A stretch of DNA of 64,000 nt, from the NCBI GenBank assembly GCA_937625935.1, contig OW569352.1, forward strand, positions 496,001 through 560,000, written 5' to 3'. Of the stretch, positions 37,562 to 46,214 are shown one piece after another. Numbering within the stretch: position 1 is the first letter of the stretch; each line of letters starts with the position of its first letter. The position numbers and the translations under genes are program-made. The notes under the pieces are model-generated. The model was not told the origin of the DNA. It did no database searches and saw only the letters and a program-made list of their open reading frames with translations. Origin of the DNA: Tetramitus jugosus (taxonomy: Eukaryota > Heterolobosea > Eutetramitea > Acrasida > Vahlkampfiidae).

Positions 37562-40054
37562 ATGTTTAATTCTCAACTACTACCACAACGAGCGCAACAG
37601 CCACCTCAAAACTTTAGCAACAGTCATTCCAACAGTTCTCATACGAGTAATAGCTATCCGGATCCAACCAAGTATAATTCACAACGTGTTCCCATGACGC
37701 GAAGAGATTATGAGACGTATTGTCTCTATGATTCACTGCTGGATAAATCCTCAGAGGCTCGTGGCGTCAGAGATTACGACCGTGCACATGCATTTATCAC
37801 GAAAGCCATTCAATTACAACCTTATCGGTTCAAGGCATACTACAGGAGAGGTCTTCTCAGTTGGAAACACGGAAACATGATTGATACGTATAGAGCCATG
37901 AATCAAGCCATGTTCTTTTGCGAGTTTCCAGAGACTGTTCCTCACTGCACCTATTGGATGTTGCTATTCCGAGGGTGCATTGCCGAATTGGACAAGGATT
38001 TGAAAACGGCAGAACAAATGTACGGAGAAGCTATCGAATACGTTCAAAGCATTCAACAACAACAAACGATACAACCATTAGCTCACAACAACAAGGAATC
38101 AAGCCAAGCAGGAGAACAACATGAACAACGAGAACAACGAGCAGTTACCAGGGTAAGATCAATGTCAAGTTCTTCTTCTTCTGCTTCGTCATCACCGTCA
38201 GTCATGATGATACCACCTCCCAATTTTATCAACAGGAGAAGCAACAGCAATGACTCGTCTCATGAAGCTACTTCCCATGCGATACTACACAAAGAAGAGT
38301 TTGGTCACCACAACACACCTACGTCTTCCAAGCAGAGACTCCTTCATTTTATTCATCGGTCTCAAAAATCAATTATGAATCATCTTCACATACCAAGTCA
38401 CTCCAATGATGCCATGATAGTCGGTGAACACGAACAAGCCAGTAACAACATGAACGAAGAATCTTCTAAAGGTCCACAACCACTTTACATGACAATGTCC
38501 AACAAACAGAGTCACCATGAACAGGAGAGAGGAGTGAGATTTGAATCAGGTGATATTTCCAATGGAAAGAAGAGATTGAAGAGAGATTGGCGCAGTAGCT
38601 TACGGTCTTCTTTTTCTTCCTTTACATTTCATAACTCCGCTGCGGGAGATTACAACCACCATTCTCATTTTCACAGAGATGATGACAGTTCGGGCAGTTA
38701 TTCCAATAGTGACAGTGAAACAGAGTATGGAAGTCCCCTTCCAAAGAGAGAGGAAAGAGGAATAAGAAGGTTGACTGGGCGCTCAATGTCTCAACACGGT
38801 TCATTTGCCAAACGCTACAGAGACAAATACACTAGAAGAAATCAATTCAATGACGATTACGAAATGACTGACAGCAGCGATAGCAGTACATCAAGTTCCG
38901 AGTACTGTACCAGTGATGAAGAAGAAGATACAATGGTTGATGTTCAACCAATTGTTTCACCCGCAATGGTGCCAACAGACAACACAATGATGAATCAACC
39001 AACAACATCAGAGAGTCATTGTGAAACGAGAGAAGATAAAAAGGCAGAGTTCTATGAGTATCCACCAGGTGAAGGACCACTGACGGGATTTGAAGCTCAC
39101 TTGAATCTCGGTATCGTGAAAATGGAGATGATGGATTTTCAGGGTGCCATCTCCATGTTCTTACAGAGCTTACAGAAAACAGCAAAGTTGAATCTAGTGG
39201 CACTGTGCTACAATAATATCGCTTGTTGCTACGTGAGACAGATGAACGATACGCAAGCTCTGAAATTTTTCACAAAGGCAATTGAACTCTATCCGTACGA
39301 TGTATTGTTCTTTATCAATCGAATGAGAACGCACAGAAGACTGGAGCGGTACACAGAAGCACTGCGTGATTGTCGTACGGTTCTCTCGTTGACAAGACAC
39401 CCAAAAACAATGGCTGAAGCTTATGCGGATCAGGCTGATATTTTGAGAAAGGTGAAGAGAGCAGGTGGAGATCGAGCACTGTTGGCAATGCTGTCAGAAA
39501 ATGCAAGCTATGGTGATTATCAACACTTGACCAATTACAACTCGACAGCAGCTACAGCGATGACACTAGGCGGTTCAATGGGTGGCTCAATGTACGCGCC
39601 CTTCAACAGCGTTGTGGAAGATAGGAAGAGGAAAGAGAGGAATCATGAGTCGATATGTTCATTGTATGAGAGGAGCATAGCTTGTGATCCGAGCTATGAA
39701 TACAGCTATTTAATTCTGGCTGCCGTGTGTGCTGATCACAATCAAATGGACAGAGCAATCGATTGTTGTAACAGAGGCCTACGCAACTGCAGGAGTGACA
39801 ACTATCTGGGAAAACGTGAGCTGTTGAGAATCAGGGCAGCAGTTTATTCATTGTGCATTGCCAAGAAACCGATCCTCGCTCCTCCATCGAATCCGAGCTC
39901 ATCCACAAGAGATGAAACGTTTGAATTCAAGATGTCGGCTCCATCCAGCAATAACATACTGAAACTATCAGTACAAGAGCTGGCAGATCTAGAGAAGAAG
40001 GACCGAGCGTCGTACGAACTACTTCGATCAGAGGTTTATAGTAGGATCTGCTAA
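37562..40054 (+). CDS. TPR-repeat protein with long disordered middle
   Basis: An 830-residue protein. Two or three TPRs occupy about residues 55-165 (GVRDYDRAHAFITKAIQLQP, AYYRRGLLSWKHGN, DLKTAEQMYGEAIEYV). A Ser/Asn/Gln-rich disordered region follows (about 170-500, with basic and acidic runs). A second TPR block spans about 515-640 (AHLNLGIVKMEMMDFQGAIS, CYNNIACCYVRQMNDTQALK, YTEALRDCRTVLSL) and a third lies near 710-760 (YLILAAVCADHNQMDRAIDC). TPRs of this type bind chaperone or complex partners; no DnaJ, U-box or catalytic domain is present. I chose ATG 37562; there is no ATG further upstream in frame. Confidence 0.8.
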   Translation: MFNSQLLPQRAQQPPQNFSNSHSNSSHTSNSYPDPTKYNSQRVPMTRRDYETYCLYDSLLDKSSEARGVRDYDRAHAFITKAIQLQPYRFKAYYRRGLLSWKHGNMIDTYRAMNQAMFFCEFPETVPHCTYWMLLFRGCIAELDKDLKTAEQMYGEAIEYVQSIQQQQTIQPLAHNNKESSQAGEQHEQREQRAVTRVRSMSSSSSSASSSPSVMMIPPPNFINRRSNSNDSSHEATSHAILHKEEFGHHNTPTSSKQRLLHFIHRSQKSIMNHLHIPSHSNDAMIVGEHEQASNNMNEESSKGPQPLYMTMSNKQSHHEQERGVRFESGDISNGKKRLKRDWRSSLRSSFSSFTFHNSAAGDYNHHSHFHRDDDSSGSYSNSDSETEYGSPLPKREERGIRRLTGRSMSQHGSFAKRYRDKYTRRNQFNDDYEMTDSSDSSTSSSEYCTSDEEEDTMVDVQPIVSPAMVPTDNTMMNQPTTSESHCETREDKKAEFYEYPPGEGPLTGFEAHLNLGIVKMEMMDFQGAISMFLQSLQKTAKLNLVALCYNNIACCYVRQMNDTQALKFFTKAIELYPYDVLFFINRMRTHRRLERYTEALRDCRTVLSLTRHPKTMAEAYADQADILRKVKRAGGDRALLAMLSENASYGDYQHLTNYNSTAATAMTLGGSMGGSMYAPFNSVVEDRKRKERNHESICSLYERSIACDPSYEYSYLILAAVCADHNQMDRAIDCCNRGLRNCRSDNYLGKRELLRIRAAVYSLCIAKKPILAPPSNPSSSTRDETFEFKMSAPSSNNILKLSVQELADLEKKDRASYELLRSEVYSRIC

Positions 40055-40129
40055 CTGATGTCTCAGCACAGCTGTGTGGTTCCCACAGTGATCATAGTGG
40101 AAGTCAATAAAGAGCAATGAATATCCTTT

Positions 40130-41335
40130 TTATGTGTTTGCATTAGGCGTAACCTTGTCAACAATGATATACTCGTCATCCTCTGGATTATATCTAAAAC
40201 TATTGGAAACTTCTTCTGAAGGACTCTCGCCACCATGTTCATCCCCTTCATCTGGTCGAACATCCACACCAAAGTGTTTCAGTGTTTTTGCACATGATCT
40301 CCGTATCTCACTCCAATTCCGTACCTCTCTAGCAATATTGAGCGTAGCGAGTAGAGGATCCATCAACACGGGCTCACTTACTAAAGCATCACGAGACATA
40401 TTATACAATTCTTTCATATACTCTACAAACAAGGATTCCCATCGAACATCACTGCCCTGTTCTTGCACATTGCTCCGCACTTGCACAGCCAACACTTCCA
40501 AGAAGTATTCTGTCAATTCTTGATTGTTGTTGCACTCGCAACGCACCCAATATTTGACCATTCGCACCAACTTTTTCACGTCCGTTGATTGCGTCTGGTT
40601 CAACAAGTATTCGTTCCTCGATTCTGCAAGAGCTAGTGCATACATGGCCTTTGCTGTCTCATCCGATGAGAACGATAGGAGACTTGATGCGTTATGAAAC
40701 ATTGTACCAGACGGTACGAGAGACACGTGGAATGTGACATTCTTTGCCAACGAATAATATTTGATTTGATTGGGCAGAAGACCATAATGAACTTGATCAT
40801 CACCTCTCATACATCGATCCATCTTGCATGCACATTCATTGCCTCGTACAACCTTCTCACAGAATTCATCCACCCATTGTCTCATGACTCGATACTTGAC
40901 TATTGTATTATCATTCAATTCATTTGCTTCTTCTTCTTCTTCCTTTCGTTGAACAGCAATAGCAGCATTGTTGTTGTGCGACAAGAAACAGGTATCACAA
41001 TGATTGATACACATGTGCCAAACACGTGACTCACAGCCACTGTAGTTTACAAAAACAACAACGTGCACATCTCTGTTCTGAAAAATGGAGTTGCCTCTTT
41101 CGAGAGAGCCCCAACAGGCGACACGATGGACAGAGTAGGTATCTCCCTTGAATCTTTGCTCTATTGCGGATTGAAACCATGGAAACACTTGTTCTTTGAG
41201 CTCAATATTTGCTTCAATGCTTGGTTGAATATGTTCCAACACTTGATTCATATTTTGGCTTGTCAGATAGTCTGTGCTTGATTGATTGTCCATGGTTGTG
41301 GGCTTCTTGATCACTGATAACAGGGAAGACAGCAT
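40130..41335 (-). CDS. OAS-like nucleotidyltransferase-fold protein, probable pseudoenzyme
   Basis: A 401-residue protein with the fold of 2'-5'-oligoadenylate synthetases. The Gly-Ser motif is CWGSLERGNS (Gly76-Ser77). The OAS1_C-like helical half is clear: DVKKLVRMVKYWVRCECNNN and PVLMDPLLATLNIAREVRNW. In active members two Asp residues two apart follow the Gly-Ser motif, and a third Asp sits on a later strand. Here the first is Asp89, but the second position is His91 (RDVHVVVFVN) and the strand position is His203 (VTFHVSLVP). Metal binding is therefore probably lost or changed. A Cys/His-rich insertion lies between these parts (about 101-180), possibly metal-binding. The C-terminus is acidic. 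An ATG 14 codons downstream (41293) is an alternative start. Confidence 0.7.
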   Translation of the reverse strand: MLSSLLSVIKKPTTMDNQSSTDYLTSQNMNQVLEHIQPSIEANIELKEQVFPWFQSAIEQRFKGDTYSVHRVACWGSLERGNSIFQNRDVHVVVFVNYSGCESRVWHMCINHCDTCFLSHNNNAAIAVQRKEEEEEANELNDNTIVKYRVMRQWVDEFCEKVVRGNECACKMDRCMRGDDQVHYGLLPNQIKYYSLAKNVTFHVSLVPSGTMFHNASSLLSFSSDETAKAMYALALAESRNEYLLNQTQSTDVKKLVRMVKYWVRCECNNNQELTEYFLEVLAVQVRSNVQEQGSDVRWESLFVEYMKELYNMSRDALVSEPVLMDPLLATLNIAREVRNWSEIRRSCAKTLKHFGVDVRPDEGDEHGGESPSEEVSNSFRYNPEDDEYIIVDKVTPNANT

Positions 41336-41495
41336 GACTAATGAGATACGTGGATGTTCTTGTTGTTTGAACTGTGTTTTTTTTTCGACGAGTATAAATA
41401 TTTGAGGGAAGGCGCAGAAACATCGATCAACTTGAATCTCCGTGACATGCAGTAAATCACAAACAATGAAAGATAACTACTTGAATCAATGGAAT

Positions 41496-44348
41496 TTATT
41501 TCATGTATGTCTTGGTGACTCTTGATGCAATAGAGGAGACATGGGATTCACTTGGGGCACCAAAGCTGCTGGAACCAAATGAAAAACCAGCCGCAGTGGA
41601 AGACGGCTGCACAGTGGTGGTTCCTGATCCAAATAAACTCCTTGCTTCAGTTGTCAACTTAGAGTGTGAAGCCAGGGATTGAGTGCTCGAATTGAAGCAA
41701 TTGACCACGTGCAAAGTATTGACCTGCACCTTCTTTTCCTTAAAATGACTCTGGATCTTGGTGTTTAGATCTTCTTGTGACATCTCCTTCACTGAATCTC
41801 CCAACTCTTTTAGATAGTCAGACACAACTTCTTCAATCTCAAAATCTTCGTTGGTGCCATTAATAATAATGTCTGGAATCTTCTCGGCATTTTGAAGCAG
41901 GATGCACCTTCCAGTGGTCTTGCGAGCAACAGTGTCCATGAAGAGAGACAAGTTACCGTTATCGCGAGCCCTTCCACAAATACAAGCATAACAAACAACA
42001 TCCATTTGATTCAACTTGTCGGCACACTCCAACCAATCGTGTTCTTCACCATTTGGCATTGAATCACCTGGTTCTCCCATTCCATGCGGTGGAGCATCTG
42101 CAATAATGATACAATACTTCTTAGCATTAGATCTAAACTCAGCTTGAGTGGCATGATGGAGCGCCAAGGCAACAGCTTCTGGGTGATCGCCGCCACCACT
42201 TGCTCCCATTGTATCGACGTAAGCTTTGGCCGCAGTTAGGCTTTCAGTAAATTCATGACACTTGATAATGTTTGGTCCATCACAGTAGTCCTTGTAGGCA
42301 ATCAAACTAAAGCGAATCGTTCCATTACATCTTCTCTTGAGTTCGGACATGATATTCTTGATTGTAGCCTGAGCGACTGAAATTTCCCCAGCCATACTGC
42401 CTGTAGTGTCACACACAATCAACACATCCATATCGATCCTCTTTTGACAGTCTCTTGGCTTGAAGTTCATGGATTCAGAAAACTTGCTGGAAATGAGATT
42501 CTTCATCTCATCTCCCAAATTGTTATCATCAATTGCTCTATACTCTAAGCAGGCATAATACTCTGATTCTGTTAGCCAGGAGAGTGGTTTTACATGTTGG
42601 ACCAGATCCTTTTGAGCAATGTAGGGAAATCGTACACATTCCTTAACCTTTTGTTCATCAACCATGACATGCAACTGCTTGCCCTCGAGCCAATCTTTTA
42701 CGCAATTCCAAACAGAGCTCTCATTGTCGACTCTCAATTGATCACTACCGATAAACTTCAACAGAAACTCTTGGGAGACTGATCTCCATTCAGGCACTTT
42801 TAAAATACACTTCTGTTCATCTAACTCATTCAACATCCACAGTAATTCTTCTTGCTCATTCTTGACTGCAGAGGATACAATCTCCTCGAATTCATCGCTC
42901 TTTACAGTCGCTAATTTTTCTTTGATTTGAGGTCGAATGTTGTTCACAACAGTTGATACTCCAAACTTGGATGCAATCACATAATAGTTGATAATATTAG
43001 CCATTGTAACCGATGAGGTGTTATTAAATTTCACCTCTTGTCCATGCATATTCTCAATGAGTTCTTTGAAAAGACGCTCTGGTTGAAGGACTCCTTCAAG
43101 TTCTCCCTTGTATAGGTACAGCGATTTCAGATCGATGTCCAAAACAATTCTGCCCTCGATGATAGTCTCTACCTTTTGCTTATCAATCATTTCACCAATG
43201 ATTGGACTCATTAGACGCATCAACGCCGAATGAACAAGAAATTGTTGCTCTGATCCATACTTTAGGCACAAATCAGCCTTGTCGTTGTTCAAGAATGCCT
43301 GCAAAGAAACAGGTGCGAATACTGAAGTTGAATTAGAAGGTCTTTCTGGTTGAGATGCTCCAAAAGGTTCTGCTGGTGTTGTGCTTCCAAATCCAAATCC
43401 AAAGGATGTGGTAGTAGTGCCCGTTCCTGAGCTTGTAGCTCCGAAACCTCCAAAGCCAGTTGTGGTTGAGCTTGGAGCCGTTCCAAATCCTGTAGTACCA
43501 ACGCTTGTTCCGAAGCTTAGAGATCCAAATCCTGTTGATCTTGGAGCTCCGAAGCCTGAGCTTCCACTGTTTGTTCCAAAACTTGGAGTATTATTGTTTG
43601 TTGCTGAGCTTGACGAGCCAAAACCTGTGTTTGAACTTGTCGCTCCAAAACCTGTTCTCTTGGCTTCTTCAATATACTTGACTAGTTTTGAAACGGTTCG
43701 ATTTTCCCTCAGCAAAAATGGCCTCAAGTCCACTCCCAATTCTGTACCCAATCTTGAAAGCATGCTAATAGAGGACATTGATGTTCCTCCAGCTTCGAAA
43801 AAGTCAGTTTCTGAGGTGATATTCTCGCTACCCAGTGTCTGTTGCCAATGTGAAATGACCTTGCGTTGTAAATCATTGTGAGTTTCATCTTCACTTGACG
43901 AGGCAAAACCTGAGCTTCCAAAACGAGGTGCTACGAATAGGTCTGATGAACCTCCAAATGAAGGCACTCCGAATGTTGAAGAGCTTGATGTCGCTCCAAA
44001 AGTCGTATTGGTTCCATCCGTGTCTCCAGTATGTGCCAATCCAAAGAGTCCACCACCTGTGTTATTGATTGCTTCAGTGGGTTGAGTAGCAGCTGCTAGT
44101 GAGAATGATGGTTCTGGCTCACTTGCACCAAATGAAAAAGTTGTAGTTGAGCCAGTTTCTGTTGTTGTTGTTGGTGATGGACCAAATGAGAATCCAGATA
44201 GTGTTGTTGGTTCTGTTGTTGAACTTGGAAGAGCTGAACCAAATGAGAATCCACCAGTCGGTGCACTTTCTGTTTCTTCTGTGCTGAACGAGAATGACGA
44301 TCGTCTGTCTGAAGTGAAGGGTTTGGTTTCCTCGGAACTGGAAGGCAT
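41496..44348 (-). CDS. FG-repeat / carrier-domain / BTB-BACK / vWA fusion protein
   Basis: A 950-residue intronless protein with a combination I do not recognise. Residues 1-150 have nucleoporin-like FG repeats (GFSFG, TFSFG, GFGAT types). About 155-232 form a phosphopantetheine carrier domain: HWQQTLGSENITSETDFFEA then GGTSM, with Ser190 as the likely 4'-phosphopantetheine site. About 233-340 hold a second FG block. About 348-470 look like a BTB domain (ADLCLKYGSEQQFLVHSALM) and about 490-595 like BACK. About 638-830 form a vWA domain with MIDAS-type DTTGS (Asp647-Ser651). FG repeats recur near the C-terminus. BTB-BACK suggests Cullin-3 binding. A minus-strand TATA lies 71 bp before the ATG. 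Overall role unknown. Confidence 0.85.
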   Translation of the reverse strand: MPSSSEETKPFTSDRRSSFSFSTEETESAPTGGFSFGSALPSSTTEPTTLSGFSFGPSPTTTTETGSTTTFSFGASEPEPSFSLAAATQPTEAINNTGGGLFGLAHTGDTDGTNTTFGATSSSSTFGVPSFGGSSDLFVAPRFGSSGFASSSEDETHNDLQRKVISHWQQTLGSENITSETDFFEAGGTSMSSISMLSRLGTELGVDLRPFLLRENRTVSKLVKYIEEAKRTGFGATSSNTGFGSSSSATNNNTPSFGTNSGSSGFGAPRSTGFGSLSFGTSVGTTGFGTAPSSTTTGFGGFGATSSGTGTTTTSFGFGFGSTTPAEPFGASQPERPSNSTSVFAPVSLQAFLNNDKADLCLKYGSEQQFLVHSALMRLMSPIIGEMIDKQKVETIIEGRIVLDIDLKSLYLYKGELEGVLQPERLFKELIENMHGQEVKFNNTSSVTMANIINYYVIASKFGVSTVVNNIRPQIKEKLATVKSDEFEEIVSSAVKNEQEELLWMLNELDEQKCILKVPEWRSVSQEFLLKFIGSDQLRVDNESSVWNCVKDWLEGKQLHVMVDEQKVKECVRFPYIAQKDLVQHVKPLSWLTESEYYACLEYRAIDDNNLGDEMKNLISSKFSESMNFKPRDCQKRIDMDVLIVCDTTGSMAGEISVAQATIKNIMSELKRRCNGTIRFSLIAYKDYCDGPNIIKCHEFTESLTAAKAYVDTMGASGGGDHPEAVALALHHATQAEFRSNAKKYCIIIADAPPHGMGEPGDSMPNGEEHDWLECADKLNQMDVVCYACICGRARDNGNLSLFMDTVARKTTGRCILLQNAEKIPDIIINGTNEDFEIEEVVSDYLKELGDSVKEMSQEDLNTKIQSHFKEKKVQVNTLHVVNCFNSSTQSLASHSKLTTEARSLFGSGTTTVQPSSTAAGFSFGSSSFGAPSESHVSSIASRVTKTYMK

Positions 44349-44418
44349 GATTGTACAGTAGTGTGATGTGTTTTTTTCTGTGTGTTTATGAAATCAGATC
44401 AGACCATCTTGTTTCCCA

Positions 44419-44426
44419 TATTTATA
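44419..44426 (-). promoter_or_regulatory. TATA-box-like element of the FG/carrier/BTB/vWA gene
   Basis: TATAAATA on the minus strand, 71 bp upstream of the ATG at 44348. The spacing is similar to the TATA-like elements of the metacaspase and LEA-like genes. Confidence 0.45.
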
Positions 44427-44555
44427 GTAGGAGCGTGACAGTCAAGGAGTTCAAGAAATCCACAAGTTCAAGTCAACAACACACAAAAGTTCTTGAATTG
44501 AAAAACATCCCGCTCGAAATCTTCGATAACTCCTACTCGACACACAAACACAAAA

Positions 44556-46127
44556 ATGACCAATAGCAATCGAAGAAGAACAACGATATCACTGTCCTCT
44601 CTTGTTGTCATCGTCACCTTCACATTGCTACTCTATTTTGTCTCCTCCAGTCCATACCAAGAACAACAAGCTTTTTTACAACAACAACAACAGGTAAAGC
44701 ATGAAAAACAACAACAACCACAACGAACAAAGCTGCAGACCAAGCATTCTTTTCGACGATTAATTGATCTGAGAGACCCCAGTAGTCCTACTCTATTCAA
44801 ACCATCTACTGCAACTACTCGACCACTTGACACCGTAACAACAACAAAAGCATTAGAGAGAACAGGACAAGAAAAAGCTTCAGCAGATAATGGTGATGAC
44901 CCACTCCCCTTTTATTTTCTGTCGGCTAGTAAGCGCCAAAAACTACTGAACCAAACTCTTTATTTTTATTTTCCGCTTCAAACTCCGCACGAAACCATTT
45001 TACAGCTCACACTGTACGACAGGAACAAGACGTATCCACATAATAACAATGGTAGTGGTAATGAAAGTGGTCAAGATGAACCAGAGTTTGATGATGGTGC
45101 CGTGGCCAATGCACTTCTCCTGTTTCAATATACGGATCAGGAACCAACGAGTATGGATGTGTTGGATTCACATGTGTCTGCAGCTCAATTGCACATTGGA
45201 GATCAAGCCCTCATGTTCTCTCCTAGCACTGCAAAAATAAGATATGTCTATTGTCGATTGTATGTACCACCACTGTTTCCACCACCAGTCAATGATTCAA
45301 TGATCAATGATATCTTTGATGATGGGGAAAGTGAACTAGTTGATGGTGGTGATGGTGGTAATGGTGGTGAGTCAGGTGGAGAAGAGCCAAAATTGATTGA
45401 TATTGATGAAAATTACTATTTGGCCAAGCGATCCATCTTTCACTATATTAATCGTGATGGACCAGTGAGTGTTTCTCTTCAGGCTCACGATGACTCTATT
45501 TACTTCAAGTGGACTGCCTTTTTTGCACCAAAGCATCAAGCAACAAAGTTTTTGTTTCAATTGAATAATGTGGCACCGTTACCGGCTCATTTCTTTGCTG
45601 CAATGGCAATAGAGTCCATGGTAACGACCGATAAGCAATACTTTGAATCGATTGTTGTGAGAACCAACAACTCCATATATGAACTCGCTGTTCCAATGCA
45701 GAAATCGATGCGATATCCAGCAATTCTATCTATTGCCATTGAGAACAAGAACAGAAAGGAACCATTGTCTTTTGTTGTTCATAGTCCAGTGGATAGCACG
45801 GTGGGTGGTATTTCTCTCAAGACAAGCATCACGATTGCCCTTAGTATTGTCACTGGTTGTGTTGTCATGTCATTTCTTGCTGCCGTTGGAATGTACGTTC
45901 AATCTGTCGTGCAAAACCGGAGGCGAGCTCGATCATACAGGCACATGAAAGATAATTACAATCTCTCAAAGTACAATGACACACTACTCATGGAACAGCT
46001 CAGAGGTATTAACACTGAATTGGAAACGATGGAACCAGAGAGGCGTAGAACAAAGAGCACCCGACATGCTGCAAATGTGGTTGTATCACCAAGCCTGGCA
46101 GACAAATTGGCAGGCGCAAGCAACTAA
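44556..46127 (+). CDS. Type I membrane protein of unknown function
   Basis: A 523-residue protein. The N-terminus has three Arg followed by a hydrophobic core (about 10-31, ISLSSLVVIVTFTLLLYFV), a signal peptide or signal anchor. A Gln/Lys/Thr-rich region follows, then a large probable luminal or extracellular domain of beta-rich character (LPFYFLSASKRQKLLNQTLY, AQLHIGDQALMF, DSIYFKWTAFFAPKHQ) with several N-glycosylation sequons. A Gly/Asp-rich loop lies near residues 248-288. One membrane span (about 422-447, TIALSIVTGCVVMSFLAAVGM) is followed by a basic cytoplasmic tail (NRRRARSYRHM). No domain is recognised. Confidence 0.7.
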   Translation: MTNSNRRRTTISLSSLVVIVTFTLLLYFVSSSPYQEQQAFLQQQQQVKHEKQQQPQRTKLQTKHSFRRLIDLRDPSSPTLFKPSTATTRPLDTVTTTKALERTGQEKASADNGDDPLPFYFLSASKRQKLLNQTLYFYFPLQTPHETILQLTLYDRNKTYPHNNNGSGNESGQDEPEFDDGAVANALLLFQYTDQEPTSMDVLDSHVSAAQLHIGDQALMFSPSTAKIRYVYCRLYVPPLFPPPVNDSMINDIFDDGESELVDGGDGGNGGESGGEEPKLIDIDENYYLAKRSIFHYINRDGPVSVSLQAHDDSIYFKWTAFFAPKHQATKFLFQLNNVAPLPAHFFAAMAIESMVTTDKQYFESIVVRTNNSIYELAVPMQKSMRYPAILSIAIENKNRKEPLSFVVHSPVDSTVGGISLKTSITIALSIVTGCVVMSFLAAVGMYVQSVVQNRRRARSYRHMKDNYNLSKYNDTLLMEQLRGINTELETMEPERRRTKSTRHAANVVVSPSLADKLAGASN

Positions 46128-46214
46128 ACCTAACACAAAATAAAACTCTGTCCTAACTTATTTCGAAATGTGAATCTGTGTTAATTTATTGCGAGATCAT
46201 TCTTGTCGCATAAT

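Noticed and set aside
43381-43881. Plus-strand Pro/Val-rich ORF
   Set aside because: It is antisense to the FG-repeat and carrier region of the fusion gene, and its repeats mirror those codons.
40130-44348. OAS-like gene plus carrier/vWA gene as a two-gene immune system
   Set aside because: They are adjacent on one strand, but each has its own promoter region, and no shared motif or known pairing supports a linked function.
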